Assembly (NCBI RefSeq): GCF_002864685.1 | Contig: NZ_NMQZ01000021.1 | Span: 1 to 64,000, forward strand | Reading direction: 5' to 3' | DNA length: 64,000 nucleotides | Origin: Alloalcanivorax mobilis | GTDB lineage: Bacteria > Pseudomonadota > Gammaproteobacteria > Pseudomonadales > Alcanivoracaceae | Shown: positions 52,491 through 60,493 of the stretch, piece by piece | Layout of the letters: every line of letters begins with the position of its first letter | Numbering within the stretch: the stretch's first letter is position 1 | Notes under the pieces: model-generated | Database searches by the model: none | Told to the model about the DNA's origin: nothing | The model's input: only the letters and a program-made list of their open reading frames with translations | Position numbers and translations under genes: made by a program

Positions 52491-54266
52491 TTGAATACCG
52501 ATCAGGCCATTGTGTTCGCGGTGCTGGCGATAACGCTGGCCCTGTTTATCTGGGACAAGCTGCGCTTCGATGTGGTTTCCATGCTGGCGCTGCTGGCCGT
52601 GGCGCTGGCCGGGCTGGTGCCCGCCGACCAGGTGTTCGCCGGTTTTGGCCACCCGGCGGTGGTGACGGTGGCGGCGGTGCTGGTGATCAGCCAGGGGCTG
52701 GTCAACGCCGGGGTGGTGGACATCATCGCCCGCTTTCTTGGCAAAGTGGGCAACCACCCCACCGTGCAGGTGGCCACGCTCACCGCCATGGTGGCGGTGT
52801 GCTCGGCCTTTATGAACAACGTTGGCGCACTGGCGCTGTTGATGCCGGTGGCGGTGTGGATGTCCCGGCAGAGCGGCAACTCACCTTCGATTCTGCTGAT
52901 GCCACTGGCGTTCGGTTCGCTGCTGGGCGGCATGACCACCCTGATTGGCACGCCACCGAACATCATCATTGCGTCATATCGGCAGGGCGAGGCGCCCTTT
53001 GGCATGTTCGATTTTCTGCCGGTGGGCGGCGCGGTGGCGCTGGCCGGAGTGTTGTTCATTGCCCTGGTGGGGTGGCGGCTGACGCCCCGGCGCAAGGAAA
53101 ACGGTGACCAGCAGGAACTGTTCAGTGTCGGTGATTACCTGGCCGAAGTGCGGTTGCCGGAAGAGTCCAAGAGCGCCGGCGGCACGTTGCACGATCTGCT
53201 GGAGAAACTGGGCGATGACGCCGATGTGGCGGTGGTCGGGTTGATCCGCGACGAAAACCGGCAACTGGCACCGTCCACGTACCGGGTGCTGCGGGGCAAT
53301 GACATTCTGCTGCTGCAAGCGGACACCGACAGCCTGCAACAATTGCTCGACAACACCGATCTGGAGATCGCCGAGCAGACCGCCGAAGAGGGCCGCGAGG
53401 ACCTCGGTGCCGGCGACGTGCAGGTTTCCGAACTGGTGATTGGCTCGGAATCATCGCTGATCGGGCGCAGCGCCAGCCGTCTCAAGCTGCGCGAGCGTTA
53501 TGGTGTCAACGTATTGGCGGTGGCCCGCCAGGGGCATCGCGTCAAAAAACGCATCGGCGCGATGAGCTTCAACGCCGGCGACATTTTGTTGGTGCAGGGC
53601 ACCGGCGAGGCCATTGGCGGCTTTGTCGCGGATCTCAATTGTCTGCCTCTGGCCGACCGTGGCCTGCGCATCGGTAATCCGCGCCGCAGTCTGTTGGCCA
53701 CCGGCATTTTCGCCGCCGCGCTGGTGTTGATTGTCGCCGGTGTGTTGCCGGCCGCGATCGCTCTGGTGGCGGCGGCGGTGGCGATGGTAATCGTTGGCCT
53801 GTTGACCAGCGCCCAGGCGTACAAAAGCATCGACTGGTCGATCATCGTGCTGCTGGCGGCGATGATCCCGGTGGGCGGCGCCCTGGAGAGCTCCGGCGGC
53901 GCTGAACTGATCGCCAACCAGATGCTCGCCCTGGGGCAGGGATTGCCCGCCGCCGCGATCGTCGCGGTGGTGCTGGTGGGCACCATGCTGCTCTCCAATG
54001 TGGTCAATAACGCCGCCGCCGCGATTCTGGTAGCGCCCATCGCACTGAGCCTGGCCGGCCACATGGAATTGCCCTCCGACCCGTTGTTGATGGCGGTGGC
54101 GGTGGGCGCGTCGGCGGCGTTTCTGACTCCCATTGGCCATCAATCCAACGCCCTGGTGATGGAACCCGGTGGCTATCGCTTTGGCGATTACTGGCGTTTG
54201 GGCTTGCCGTTGTCGTTGCTGCTGGTGGCGGTGGCGGTGCCAATGATTCTGTGGGTCTGGGGGTAG
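52491..54266 (+). CDS. SLC13-type permease with two RCK_C (TrkA-C) domains
   Basis: 591 residues from TTG at 52491, with GAGGAGA upstream. The two halves of a DASS/ArsB-like permease (about 1-185 and 395-590) enclose two RCK_C domains (about 205-300 and 305-385). SNVVNNAAAAILVAPIAL and MTTLIGTPPNIIIA are the Asn/Pro-rich binding hairpins. Such proteins couple sodium to anion or carboxylate uptake, with RCK_C ligands tuning activity. Confidence 0.87.
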   Translation: MNTDQAIVFAVLAITLALFIWDKLRFDVVSMLALLAVALAGLVPADQVFAGFGHPAVVTVAAVLVISQGLVNAGVVDIIARFLGKVGNHPTVQVATLTAMVAVCSAFMNNVGALALLMPVAVWMSRQSGNSPSILLMPLAFGSLLGGMTTLIGTPPNIIIASYRQGEAPFGMFDFLPVGGAVALAGVLFIALVGWRLTPRRKENGDQQELFSVGDYLAEVRLPEESKSAGGTLHDLLEKLGDDADVAVVGLIRDENRQLAPSTYRVLRGNDILLLQADTDSLQQLLDNTDLEIAEQTAEEGREDLGAGDVQVSELVIGSESSLIGRSASRLKLRERYGVNVLAVARQGHRVKKRIGAMSFNAGDILLVQGTGEAIGGFVADLNCLPLADRGLRIGNPRRSLLATGIFAAALVLIVAGVLPAAIALVAAAVAMVIVGLLTSAQAYKSIDWSIIVLLAAMIPVGGALESSGGAELIANQMLALGQGLPAAAIVAVVLVGTMLLSNVVNNAAAAILVAPIALSLAGHMELPSDPLLMAVAVGASAAFLTPIGHQSNALVMEPGGYRFGDYWRLGLPLSLLLVAVAVPMILWVWG

Positions 54267-54381
54267 CCGTCGCCGGCTCGCGTATCTCTTTTAGCGATCA
54301 CCGGCATGGCAACAATGCATTGGTGTGGCACCTTATGCGGGCCCATAATCGCCGCCCTTCACTTTTGGCCAGGGACTCGCC

Positions 54382-55581
54382 ATGACCCGTACTGTCTCTT
54401 CGTCCACGCCCCTTAGCCCGGCGCTGGTTTTCCTGATGGCGGTGACCACCGGCCTGGCGGTCGCCAGCAACTACTACGCTCAGCCGCTGTTGCACACCAT
54501 CGCCGACCGCCTTTCGCTGTCCTATACCCACGCCGGTGTGATCGTGACCACCGCCCAGGCCGGTTATGCGGTGGGTCTGCTGTTGCTGGTGCCGCTGGGT
54601 GACCTGTTTGAACGGCGCCGGTTGATTGTGACGATGATGGTGTTGGCCGGGCTCGGCCTGCTGATCAGCGCCAACGCCGGCAATCTGACCACGCTGCTGG
54701 TGGGTACCGCGATCACTGGAACGTTTTCGGTGGTGGCCCAGGTACTGGTGCCGTTCGCGGCGACACTGGCGGAGCCGCGGGCGCGCGGCAAGGTGGTCGG
54801 CACGGTGATGAGCGGTCTGCTGATGGGCATACTGCTGGCGCGCACCGTGGCCGGTGGGCTGTCGTCGTTGGGTGACTGGCGCACCGTCTACTGGGTGGCG
54901 GCGGCGCTGATGTTCGTGAACGCCGTGGCGCTGTGGCGCATGCTGCCGGATTACCGCCAATCCGCGGGGCTGTCCTATGGTCGTTTGTTGCTCTCCATCG
55001 CCAGTCTGTTCCGGCGCTACCCGCTGTTCCGGGTGCGTTCGACAATCGGTTTTCTGATCTTCGCCATGTTCAGCGTGCTGTGGACCTCGGTGGCGTTTTT
55101 GCTTTCCGCCGCGCCGTGGCATTTCTCCGACGCTACCATCGGTTTGTTTGGTCTTGCCGGCGCGGCCGGGGCGCTGGCTGCCCGCAAAGCAGGCTCGTTG
55201 GCGGATCGCGGCCATGCCCGCTGGACCACCCTGGGTGGCCTGTTGATGCTGGCGGTGTCGTGGCCGGTGCTGGGCCTGGGCGCCACCTCGCTGGTGGCAT
55301 TGGTGATCGGCATTATCCTGCTCGATCTGGCGGTGCAGGCCGTGCACATCACCAACCTGAATCTGATTTACGGCCTCGACGAAGCGGTGCGCAACCGCCT
55401 CAATTCCGGGTACATGTTCGTTTATTTTCTTGGCGGTGCCTTCGGCTCGCTGGCCTCCGCCGCCGCCTTTCAACACGGCGGCTGGGCCGGCGTGGTGCTG
55501 TTGGGCGCGGCGTTGGCGCTGGCCGCGCTGTTGCTCGGCGTATTGGCCCGTGGCCCACGCCTCGAGCACGATGGTATGTAA
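54382..55581 (+). CDS. MFS transporter, YnfM-like
   Basis: 399 residues with twelve helices. VASNYYAQPLLHTIADRL is typical of this MFS subfamily, and VPLGDLFERRRLI is the loop 2-3 motif. It probably exports small organic molecules. It stands alone between the SLC13 permease and the GAF gene. Confidence 0.85.
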   Translation: MTRTVSSSTPLSPALVFLMAVTTGLAVASNYYAQPLLHTIADRLSLSYTHAGVIVTTAQAGYAVGLLLLVPLGDLFERRRLIVTMMVLAGLGLLISANAGNLTTLLVGTAITGTFSVVAQVLVPFAATLAEPRARGKVVGTVMSGLLMGILLARTVAGGLSSLGDWRTVYWVAAALMFVNAVALWRMLPDYRQSAGLSYGRLLLSIASLFRRYPLFRVRSTIGFLIFAMFSVLWTSVAFLLSAAPWHFSDATIGLFGLAGAAGALAARKAGSLADRGHARWTTLGGLLMLAVSWPVLGLGATSLVALVIGIILLDLAVQAVHITNLNLIYGLDEAVRNRLNSGYMFVYFLGGAFGSLASAAAFQHGGWAGVVLLGAALALAALLLGVLARGPRLEHDGM

Positions 55582-55629
55582 GTTGCTTATTCTCAGGTCA
55601 CTGACACCCGCCGTTAAAAGAGGACCAAC

Positions 55630-56076
55630 GTGACCGACCCCCTGGATATGAAGCAAACCGTGGACGCTGTCCGGCGCGCTCTGCAAGTGGATGTGTGCAG
55701 CCTGTATCGCGCTCATGCTCGGCCCGGCGAGCTGGAGATCGTGGCCACCAGTGGACTGAATCAAAGTGTGATTGGCCAGCGGCTGGGCTATCACCAGGGG
55801 CTCACCGGCAAGGTGGCGCGTACTGGTCAGCCGGTGGTGGCGCGGGTTATTCAAGAGCATGCCGATTACTACCACGTGGCGGGCTCGGGGGAGGAACGTT
55901 TCCAGAGCTATCTGGGTATCCCGCTGGTCGAGGGCGACACTCTGCATGGCGTTCTGGTGATCCAGACCGAGCAAACGCGGACCTTCTTCCATCGTCATAT
56001 CCAGGAGGTGCACAGCGCCGGCCGGCAGTTGCTCGACGATCTGATCGCGCTTGCCGGCGAGTCGGCCCCGACCTGA
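55630..56076 (+). CDS. Stand-alone GAF domain protein
   Basis: 148 residues, GTG start with GAGGA upstream. A single GAF domain (about 5-140) is close to the N-terminal sensor of PtsP (enzyme I-Ntr): [21 protein letters not shown] and [19 protein letters not shown]. The enzyme I part is missing and no continuation is seen downstream, so it is either a free sensor domain or the remains of a ptsP gene. Confidence 0.78.
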   Translation: MTDPLDMKQTVDAVRRALQVDVCSLYRAHARPGELEIVATSGLNQSVIGQRLGYHQGLTGKVARTGQPVVARVIQEHADYYHVAGSGEERFQSYLGIPLVEGDTLHGVLVIQTEQTRTFFHRHIQEVHSAGRQLLDDLIALAGESAPT

Positions 56077-56168
56077 GCGATGGCCGCGGTGGCATACTTG
56101 GGTGCGATCCGGGCGTATCATCGCGGGGCGTTAGCGATTTCCGCTTTCCCGTCTACAGGACCTCCCCG

Positions 56169-56510
56169 TTGAGCGAATTCCCGTCTTGCCCACAGTGCGC
56201 CTCGCAATTCACCTACCAGGACGGCGTGTTCCTGGTGTGCCCCGAGTGCGGTTACGAATGGAACCCGAACGCCGCCCGCCAGAGCAGTGACGATGAGCCG
56301 GTGATTCGCGACGCCAATGGCACCGCGTTGGAAGACGGCGACACGGTCACCGTGATCAAGGATTTGAAGATCAAGGGCTCTTCCCTGGTGGTGAAAGTGG
56401 GCACCAAGGTGAAGGGGATCCGCTTGGTGGCAGGGGACCACAACATCGATTGCCGGATCGACGGTATCGGCGCCATGAAACTGAAATCGGCGTTCGTGAA
56501 GAAGGTTTGA
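56169..56510 (+). CDS. yjdM: YjdM (PhnA) zinc-ribbon protein
   Basis: 113 residues from TTG at 56169, the position matching known family starts. The zinc ribbon Cys7-x2-Cys10 and Cys24-x2-Cys27 is followed by a KOW/SH3-like domain ([19 protein letters not shown]) and the ending [14 protein letters not shown], both typical of YjdM. Its biochemical role is not settled. Confidence 0.92.
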   Translation: MSEFPSCPQCASQFTYQDGVFLVCPECGYEWNPNAARQSSDDEPVIRDANGTALEDGDTVTVIKDLKIKGSSLVVKVGTKVKGIRLVAGDHNIDCRIDGIGAMKLKSAFVKKV

Positions 56511-56626
56511 GACCCGGGAATTATGCGGGAAAGGTGAACAGGCTTTCCCTAAGTGTTTGAGAATAAAAGAAATTATCCGAAAGGTCCGTTGTCGCATTGA
56601 GTAACCCCGTGACAAAGGAGCGCCTT

Positions 56627-57328
56627 ATGAACACCCGCAACCTGATCGATCAACTGCTTAAATCCGGCGCCGGTCTGCTTGATGGCAAGGGCGCGGGCCA
56701 GGGCGCCGCTGCCTCCGCTTCCCCGCCCGGCGCCTCCGGCTCGCCGCTCTCCAGTGTGCTGTCCGGTGCCGGTGGCGGCGCGTTGGCCGCGGGGGCCCTG
56801 GGCATGCTGGTGGGCAGCAAAAAAGGGCGAAAGATCGGCGGCAAGGTGCTCACCTATGGCGGTCTGGCGGCACTGGGCGTGGTCGCCTACAAAGCCTACA
56901 GCAACTACCAGCGCAATCAGGACGGCAGCGCCGTGCGTCCGGAACCGCGCACCGTGGACCGGCTGCCCGAGGCGGAGGCGGAGCAGCACGGTCAGGCGAT
57001 TCTGCGGGCGGTGATCGGTGCCGCCAAGGCGGACGGCCACATCGACGACCGTGAGCGCGAATTGATTGACGCCGAGGTGGCCCGTCTGGACCAGGACCCG
57101 GAGATGCAGCGCTGGTTCGATCAGGAACTGCGTAAGCCCCTCGACCCGGCGGAAGTGGCCTCCGCCGCCACCGCCCCGGAAATCGCCGCGGAAATGTATC
57201 TCGCCAGCGCCCTGGTGATTGATGATCAGAGTTTCATGGAGCGCGCTTACCTGGAAGAGCTGGTGCGGCAGATGAAGCTTGATCCGGCGCTGGTAAAAGA
57301 ACTCGACGCCCAGGTGAATCAGGCCTGA
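56627..57328 (+). CDS. DUF533/TerB-like inner-membrane protein (YebE-like)
   Basis: 233 residues. A glycine-alanine-rich region and hydrophobic segment (about 40-95; GGGALAAGALGMLVGSKKG and GGLAALGVVAYKAY) precede a TerB-like helical domain (about 120-230; ILRAVIGAAKADGHIDDRE and EMYLASALVIDD). AAAGGAG lies 6 nt before the ATG. YebE relatives respond to envelope stress. Confidence 0.86.
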   Translation: MNTRNLIDQLLKSGAGLLDGKGAGQGAAASASPPGASGSPLSSVLSGAGGGALAAGALGMLVGSKKGRKIGGKVLTYGGLAALGVVAYKAYSNYQRNQDGSAVRPEPRTVDRLPEAEAEQHGQAILRAVIGAAKADGHIDDRERELIDAEVARLDQDPEMQRWFDQELRKPLDPAEVASAATAPEIAAEMYLASALVIDDQSFMERAYLEELVRQMKLDPALVKELDAQVNQA

Positions 57329-57386
57329 TGGAAGCGACGAAGCGGTGTAGGGTTGAGAGTGTGATCAACAGCGGACAGGAGGTCCT

Positions 57387-57749
57387 GTGATTGAGTTGAT
57401 GGGTATTCCGGACGACCGGGTGGTGGGCGTGCGCATTGATGGCCACGTCGATAAAGCCGCCTTCGATCAGATCATCGCGGAGATCGAGGCACGCTCCGCG
57501 CACCATGAAAAGCTGCGTATTTACGCGGAAATTCACTCCCTGGGCGGCATGTCCCTGGAAACGCTACTGGCGGACTTCAAGTTCGCGGTGAAAAACTGGC
57601 GGCGCTTTGACCGCGAGGCGATTGTCAGTGACCGGCGCTGGTTGCAGGGCATCGCGCCGGTGGTGGACAAACTGTTCCCCGGCATCGAGGTGAAAGCGTT
57701 CGCTCTGGATGACGCCGACGCCGCCCGTGCCTGGGTGCAGGAGCCGTAA
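57387..57749 (+). CDS. STAS/SpoIIAA-like protein
   Basis: 120 residues of the SpoIIAA-like STAS fold (VGVRIDGHVDKAAFDQIIAEIE and EKLRIYAEIHSLGG). GTG start with AGGAGG 4 nt upstream. Typical SpoIIAA kinase-binding Ser is not evident. Function unknown; small proteins of this kind are common in proteobacteria. Confidence 0.8.
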   Translation: MIELMGIPDDRVVGVRIDGHVDKAAFDQIIAEIEARSAHHEKLRIYAEIHSLGGMSLETLLADFKFAVKNWRRFDREAIVSDRRWLQGIAPVVDKLFPGIEVKAFALDDADAARAWVQEP

Positions 57750-57872
57750 GCGGGACGGGCGCGGACCCGACCCAATTCACCTCTTCCAAAACGGCGAGCG
57801 GGCCAGGGGGTTGGCGTGCCAGCGTGCTGCGTGAAAGCGTGTTCGCGGGCGGCGCCTCGGCGGACGCCCGGA

Positions 57873-58046
57873 TCAGTGCTTAAGAATCACGTACAGCGCG
57901 TGGATGATGCCCGGCACGAAGCCAAACAGTGTCAGCAGGATGTTCAACCAGAAGTGGCCTTTGAAGCCGACTTCCAGGAACACGCCCAGCGGTGGCAACA
58001 AAATGGCGAACAGTATTTTGATCGGATCGGTGGCGGTGAGCGGCAT
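57873..58046 (-). CDS. Pmp3/YqaE-like membrane protein
   Basis: 57 residues with two helices. LFAILLPPLGVFLEVGFKGHF and NILLTLFGFVPGIIHALYVI are the Pmp3/UPF0057 signature. These small proteins influence membrane potential and salt tolerance. AGGAG precedes the ATG at 58046; the longer frame from 58091 is unsupported. Confidence 0.9.
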   Translation of the reverse strand: MPLTATDPIKILFAILLPPLGVFLEVGFKGHFWLNILLTLFGFVPGIIHALYVILKH

Positions 58047-58287
58047 ACGGTGACTCCTAGGCAGGTGCGCGCGCCGTGCCCGTGAGGCCATGGCGCGCCG
58101 GGCCCGGGCGACGTGGTGCGCCCGTGACGATTCGATAGTGCGCCAGGCGTCGGCGCCGGACCAGTGCCTGGGCGCTTATTTGTACAGGGTTTTACGGGTT
58201 GGCCATTTGTCGTATAAACAAACAGCGGCGGCGCTGCCAGGCTGGTCGTACCCCCGCTGGCCATGATCATAATAATCGGAGAGCCCC

Positions 58288-59595
58288 ATGCTGAATCGCG
58301 CCGCCAAACCGCTGGTCCGTGTGGTCGAGCGATACCTTCCCGACCCTTATATTTTCGTGTTGATCCTGACTCTGGTGGCGTTCGTCGCGGCGCTGTTGGT
58401 GGAACGGCAAACGCCGCTGGCGGTAGTTGCCATGTGGGGCGACGGTTTCTGGGCGTTGCTGAGCTTCTCCATGCAGATGCTGCTGGTGCTGGTGACCGGC
58501 TTCATGCTGGCCAGCACGCCGCTGGTGAAGGGTATTCTAGACCGGCTCGCCGGGCTGGCGCGCACCCCCGGCCAGGCGATTCTGCTGGTCACCCTGGTGG
58601 CGTTGATCGCCAGTTGGATCAACTGGGGCTTTGGCCTGGTGGTCGGCGCCCTGTTCGCCAAGGCCCTGGCGCGGCGCATCAGTGTGCATTATCCGTTGTT
58701 GATCGCCAGTGCCTATTCCGGCTTCGTGGTCTGGCACGGCGGCATTTCCGGCTCGATTCCCCTGACCATCGCCACCGAAGGACACTTCACTCAGGATCGC
58801 ATCGGCGTGATCGGCACCGGCGACACCATCTTTGCGTTTTTTAACCTGGCCATTGTGGCGGCGCTGTTTATCGTCGTGCCGTTGGTGAACCGCCTGATGC
58901 TGCCGCCGCCGGGCGAGAGCGTGGCGGTGGACCCGGCCAGATTGCAAGAGCCGGACCCCGGCGAAGTGAAAATCACCCGCCCGGCGGAATACCTGGAGAA
59001 CAGCCGCGTGCTGGCCTGGTTGATCGGCGCCGGCGGGGTGGCCTGGACGGTCAATCATTTCATCAACAGCGGCGGGCTGAACCTGAACGTGGTGAATTTC
59101 ATGTTCCTGTTTCTCGCCATCATTTTGCACGGCACCCCTCGGCGCCTTTTGATCAGCCTGAACGAGGCGGTCAAAGGCGGCGCCGGCATCGTGATCCAGT
59201 TTCCGTTTTACGCCGGCATCATGGCGATCATGACCGACTCCGGGCTGGCCGGGACCATCTCCAATGGCTTTGTCTCCATCGCCAGCGCCGATTCATTGCC
59301 GTTCTGGAGTTTTATCAGCGCCGGCGTGGTGAACATTTTCGTGCCCTCCGGCGGCGGGCAATGGGCGGTTCAGGCGCCGGTGATGCTGCCCGCCGCCCAG
59401 GAACTCGGCGCCAGCATTCCGCGTGTCGCCATAGCGGTGGCCTGGGGCGACGCCTGGACCAACCTGCTGCAGCCGTTCTGGGCCCTGCCGGTGCTGGCCA
59501 TCGCCGGGCTCAAGGCGAAAGACATCATGGGCTACTGCCTGATGCTGTTGATCATTACCGGGATCATCATCAGCGTCGGCCTGACCTGGTTTTGA
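58288..59595 (+). CDS. atoE: AtoE-like short-chain fatty acid transporter
   Basis: 435 residues with about ten helices. NWGFGLVVGALFAKALAR, SGFVVWHGGISGSIPL and VPSGGGQWAVQAPVMLPAAQ are the AtoE/TIGR00366 family motifs. It carries short-chain fatty acids such as acetoacetate or butyrate. GGAGAG precedes the ATG. No CoA-transferase genes accompany it here. Confidence 0.9.
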   Translation: MLNRAAKPLVRVVERYLPDPYIFVLILTLVAFVAALLVERQTPLAVVAMWGDGFWALLSFSMQMLLVLVTGFMLASTPLVKGILDRLAGLARTPGQAILLVTLVALIASWINWGFGLVVGALFAKALARRISVHYPLLIASAYSGFVVWHGGISGSIPLTIATEGHFTQDRIGVIGTGDTIFAFFNLAIVAALFIVVPLVNRLMLPPPGESVAVDPARLQEPDPGEVKITRPAEYLENSRVLAWLIGAGGVAWTVNHFINSGGLNLNVVNFMFLFLAIILHGTPRRLLISLNEAVKGGAGIVIQFPFYAGIMAIMTDSGLAGTISNGFVSIASADSLPFWSFISAGVVNIFVPSGGGQWAVQAPVMLPAAQELGASIPRVAIAVAWGDAWTNLLQPFWALPVLAIAGLKAKDIMGYCLMLLIITGIIISVGLTWF

Positions 59596-59693
59596 GCACC
59601 ACGGGCGTGGCAGTGGCCACCAGGTGCTCTCGCACCGCATGCTGCGCTCGCTGGGCCATGAAGCCGAGACCCGCCGATCAAAGGCGCACCCTG

Positions 59694-59716
59694 CTGAACA
59701 CTGAACACTGAACACT
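59694..59716 (+). repeat. Tandem heptamer repeat (CTGAACA)
   Basis: Three perfect copies of CTGAACA in tandem plus CT, about 100 bp after the atoE stop. A matching array with CTGAA[AC]A units lies at 34148-34170. Confidence 0.6.
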
Positions 59717-59836
59717 CGTAATCCATCACTGACGCCACCGATAGTGAATCTCGCCGGCCAAATGCCAGGGATCTCCTCTTGGTGGCGCGGGGTTGGCCGG
59801 TTAGCGTTTGGATGTACTCAGCAAGGAGCGCTTGGT

Positions 59837-60493
59837 ATGTCTGAATCACTCATGGGCGGGGCCCTCGCCACCGCCACGTTGCCCGCCACCACCTGGCAGA
59901 TCACCCAGTGCAGCGTGCACCGGCAGCGTTGTTTTTTTCTCGACATGGATCGTCATCACTATCTGGCGCTGCTGCGCCGTGCCGCCCGGCGCCATAACTG
60001 CGCCGTTCACGCCTATGTATTAATGGACGATCACGTGCGTTTGCTGCTCAGTGATCGCCGGCCAGGTCTGATGGCGAGCCGGCCGGGCGCGGTGGAAAGC
60101 CTGATGGCCGCGTTGGCGGGGGCCTATCTGGCGTATCTGAACCAGACCTACGAGCGTCGTGGCGTACTTTGGCAAACCGGGTTTTATCGGATCGCGATGG
60201 CGAGTGAAAGCGCGCTGCTGGCCAGCCACCGCGACATTGAACTCAGCCCGGTGCGCGCCGGGCAGGTGGTCGACCCGGGCGAGTACCCGTGGTCCAGCTT
60301 CCAGGGTAACGCCTTGGGCTTGGCCGACCCGGTGCTCAGCGAGCACGCCGGATACCGGCGCCTGGGCCATTGCCGGCGCAGCCGCTGCGAGGCGTATCGT
60401 CAGTTGGTGTGGGCGCCGCTGCGGCCCGCCCGCCAGCCGCCCCGGGACGGCGAGCGGGCCGCCTTCAGAAGTCGACCTGATAGCCCAGGGTGA
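59837..60493 (+). CDS. RAYT-like (REP-associated) transposase, probably catalytically altered
   Basis: 218 residues. The Y1/RAYT fold is clear from VHAYVLMDDHVRLLLSD, YLAYLNQTYERRGVLWQTGFYR and PVRAG with EYPWSSFQGNALG. In active members the HUH pair reads H-x-H and the catalytic Tyr lies in R-Y-[IV]-E-x-N-P-V-R. Here they read His66-Val-Arg68 and Asp133 (HRDIELSPVR), so both appear lost. AAGGAG lies before the ATG. The 3' end overlaps the receptor gene on the other strand by 29 nt. Confidence 0.78.
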   Translation: MSESLMGGALATATLPATTWQITQCSVHRQRCFFLDMDRHHYLALLRRAARRHNCAVHAYVLMDDHVRLLLSDRRPGLMASRPGAVESLMAALAGAYLAYLNQTYERRGVLWQTGFYRIAMASESALLASHRDIELSPVRAGQVVDPGEYPWSSFQGNALGLADPVLSEHAGYRRLGHCRRSRCEAYRQLVWAPLRPARQPPRDGERAAFRSRPDSPG

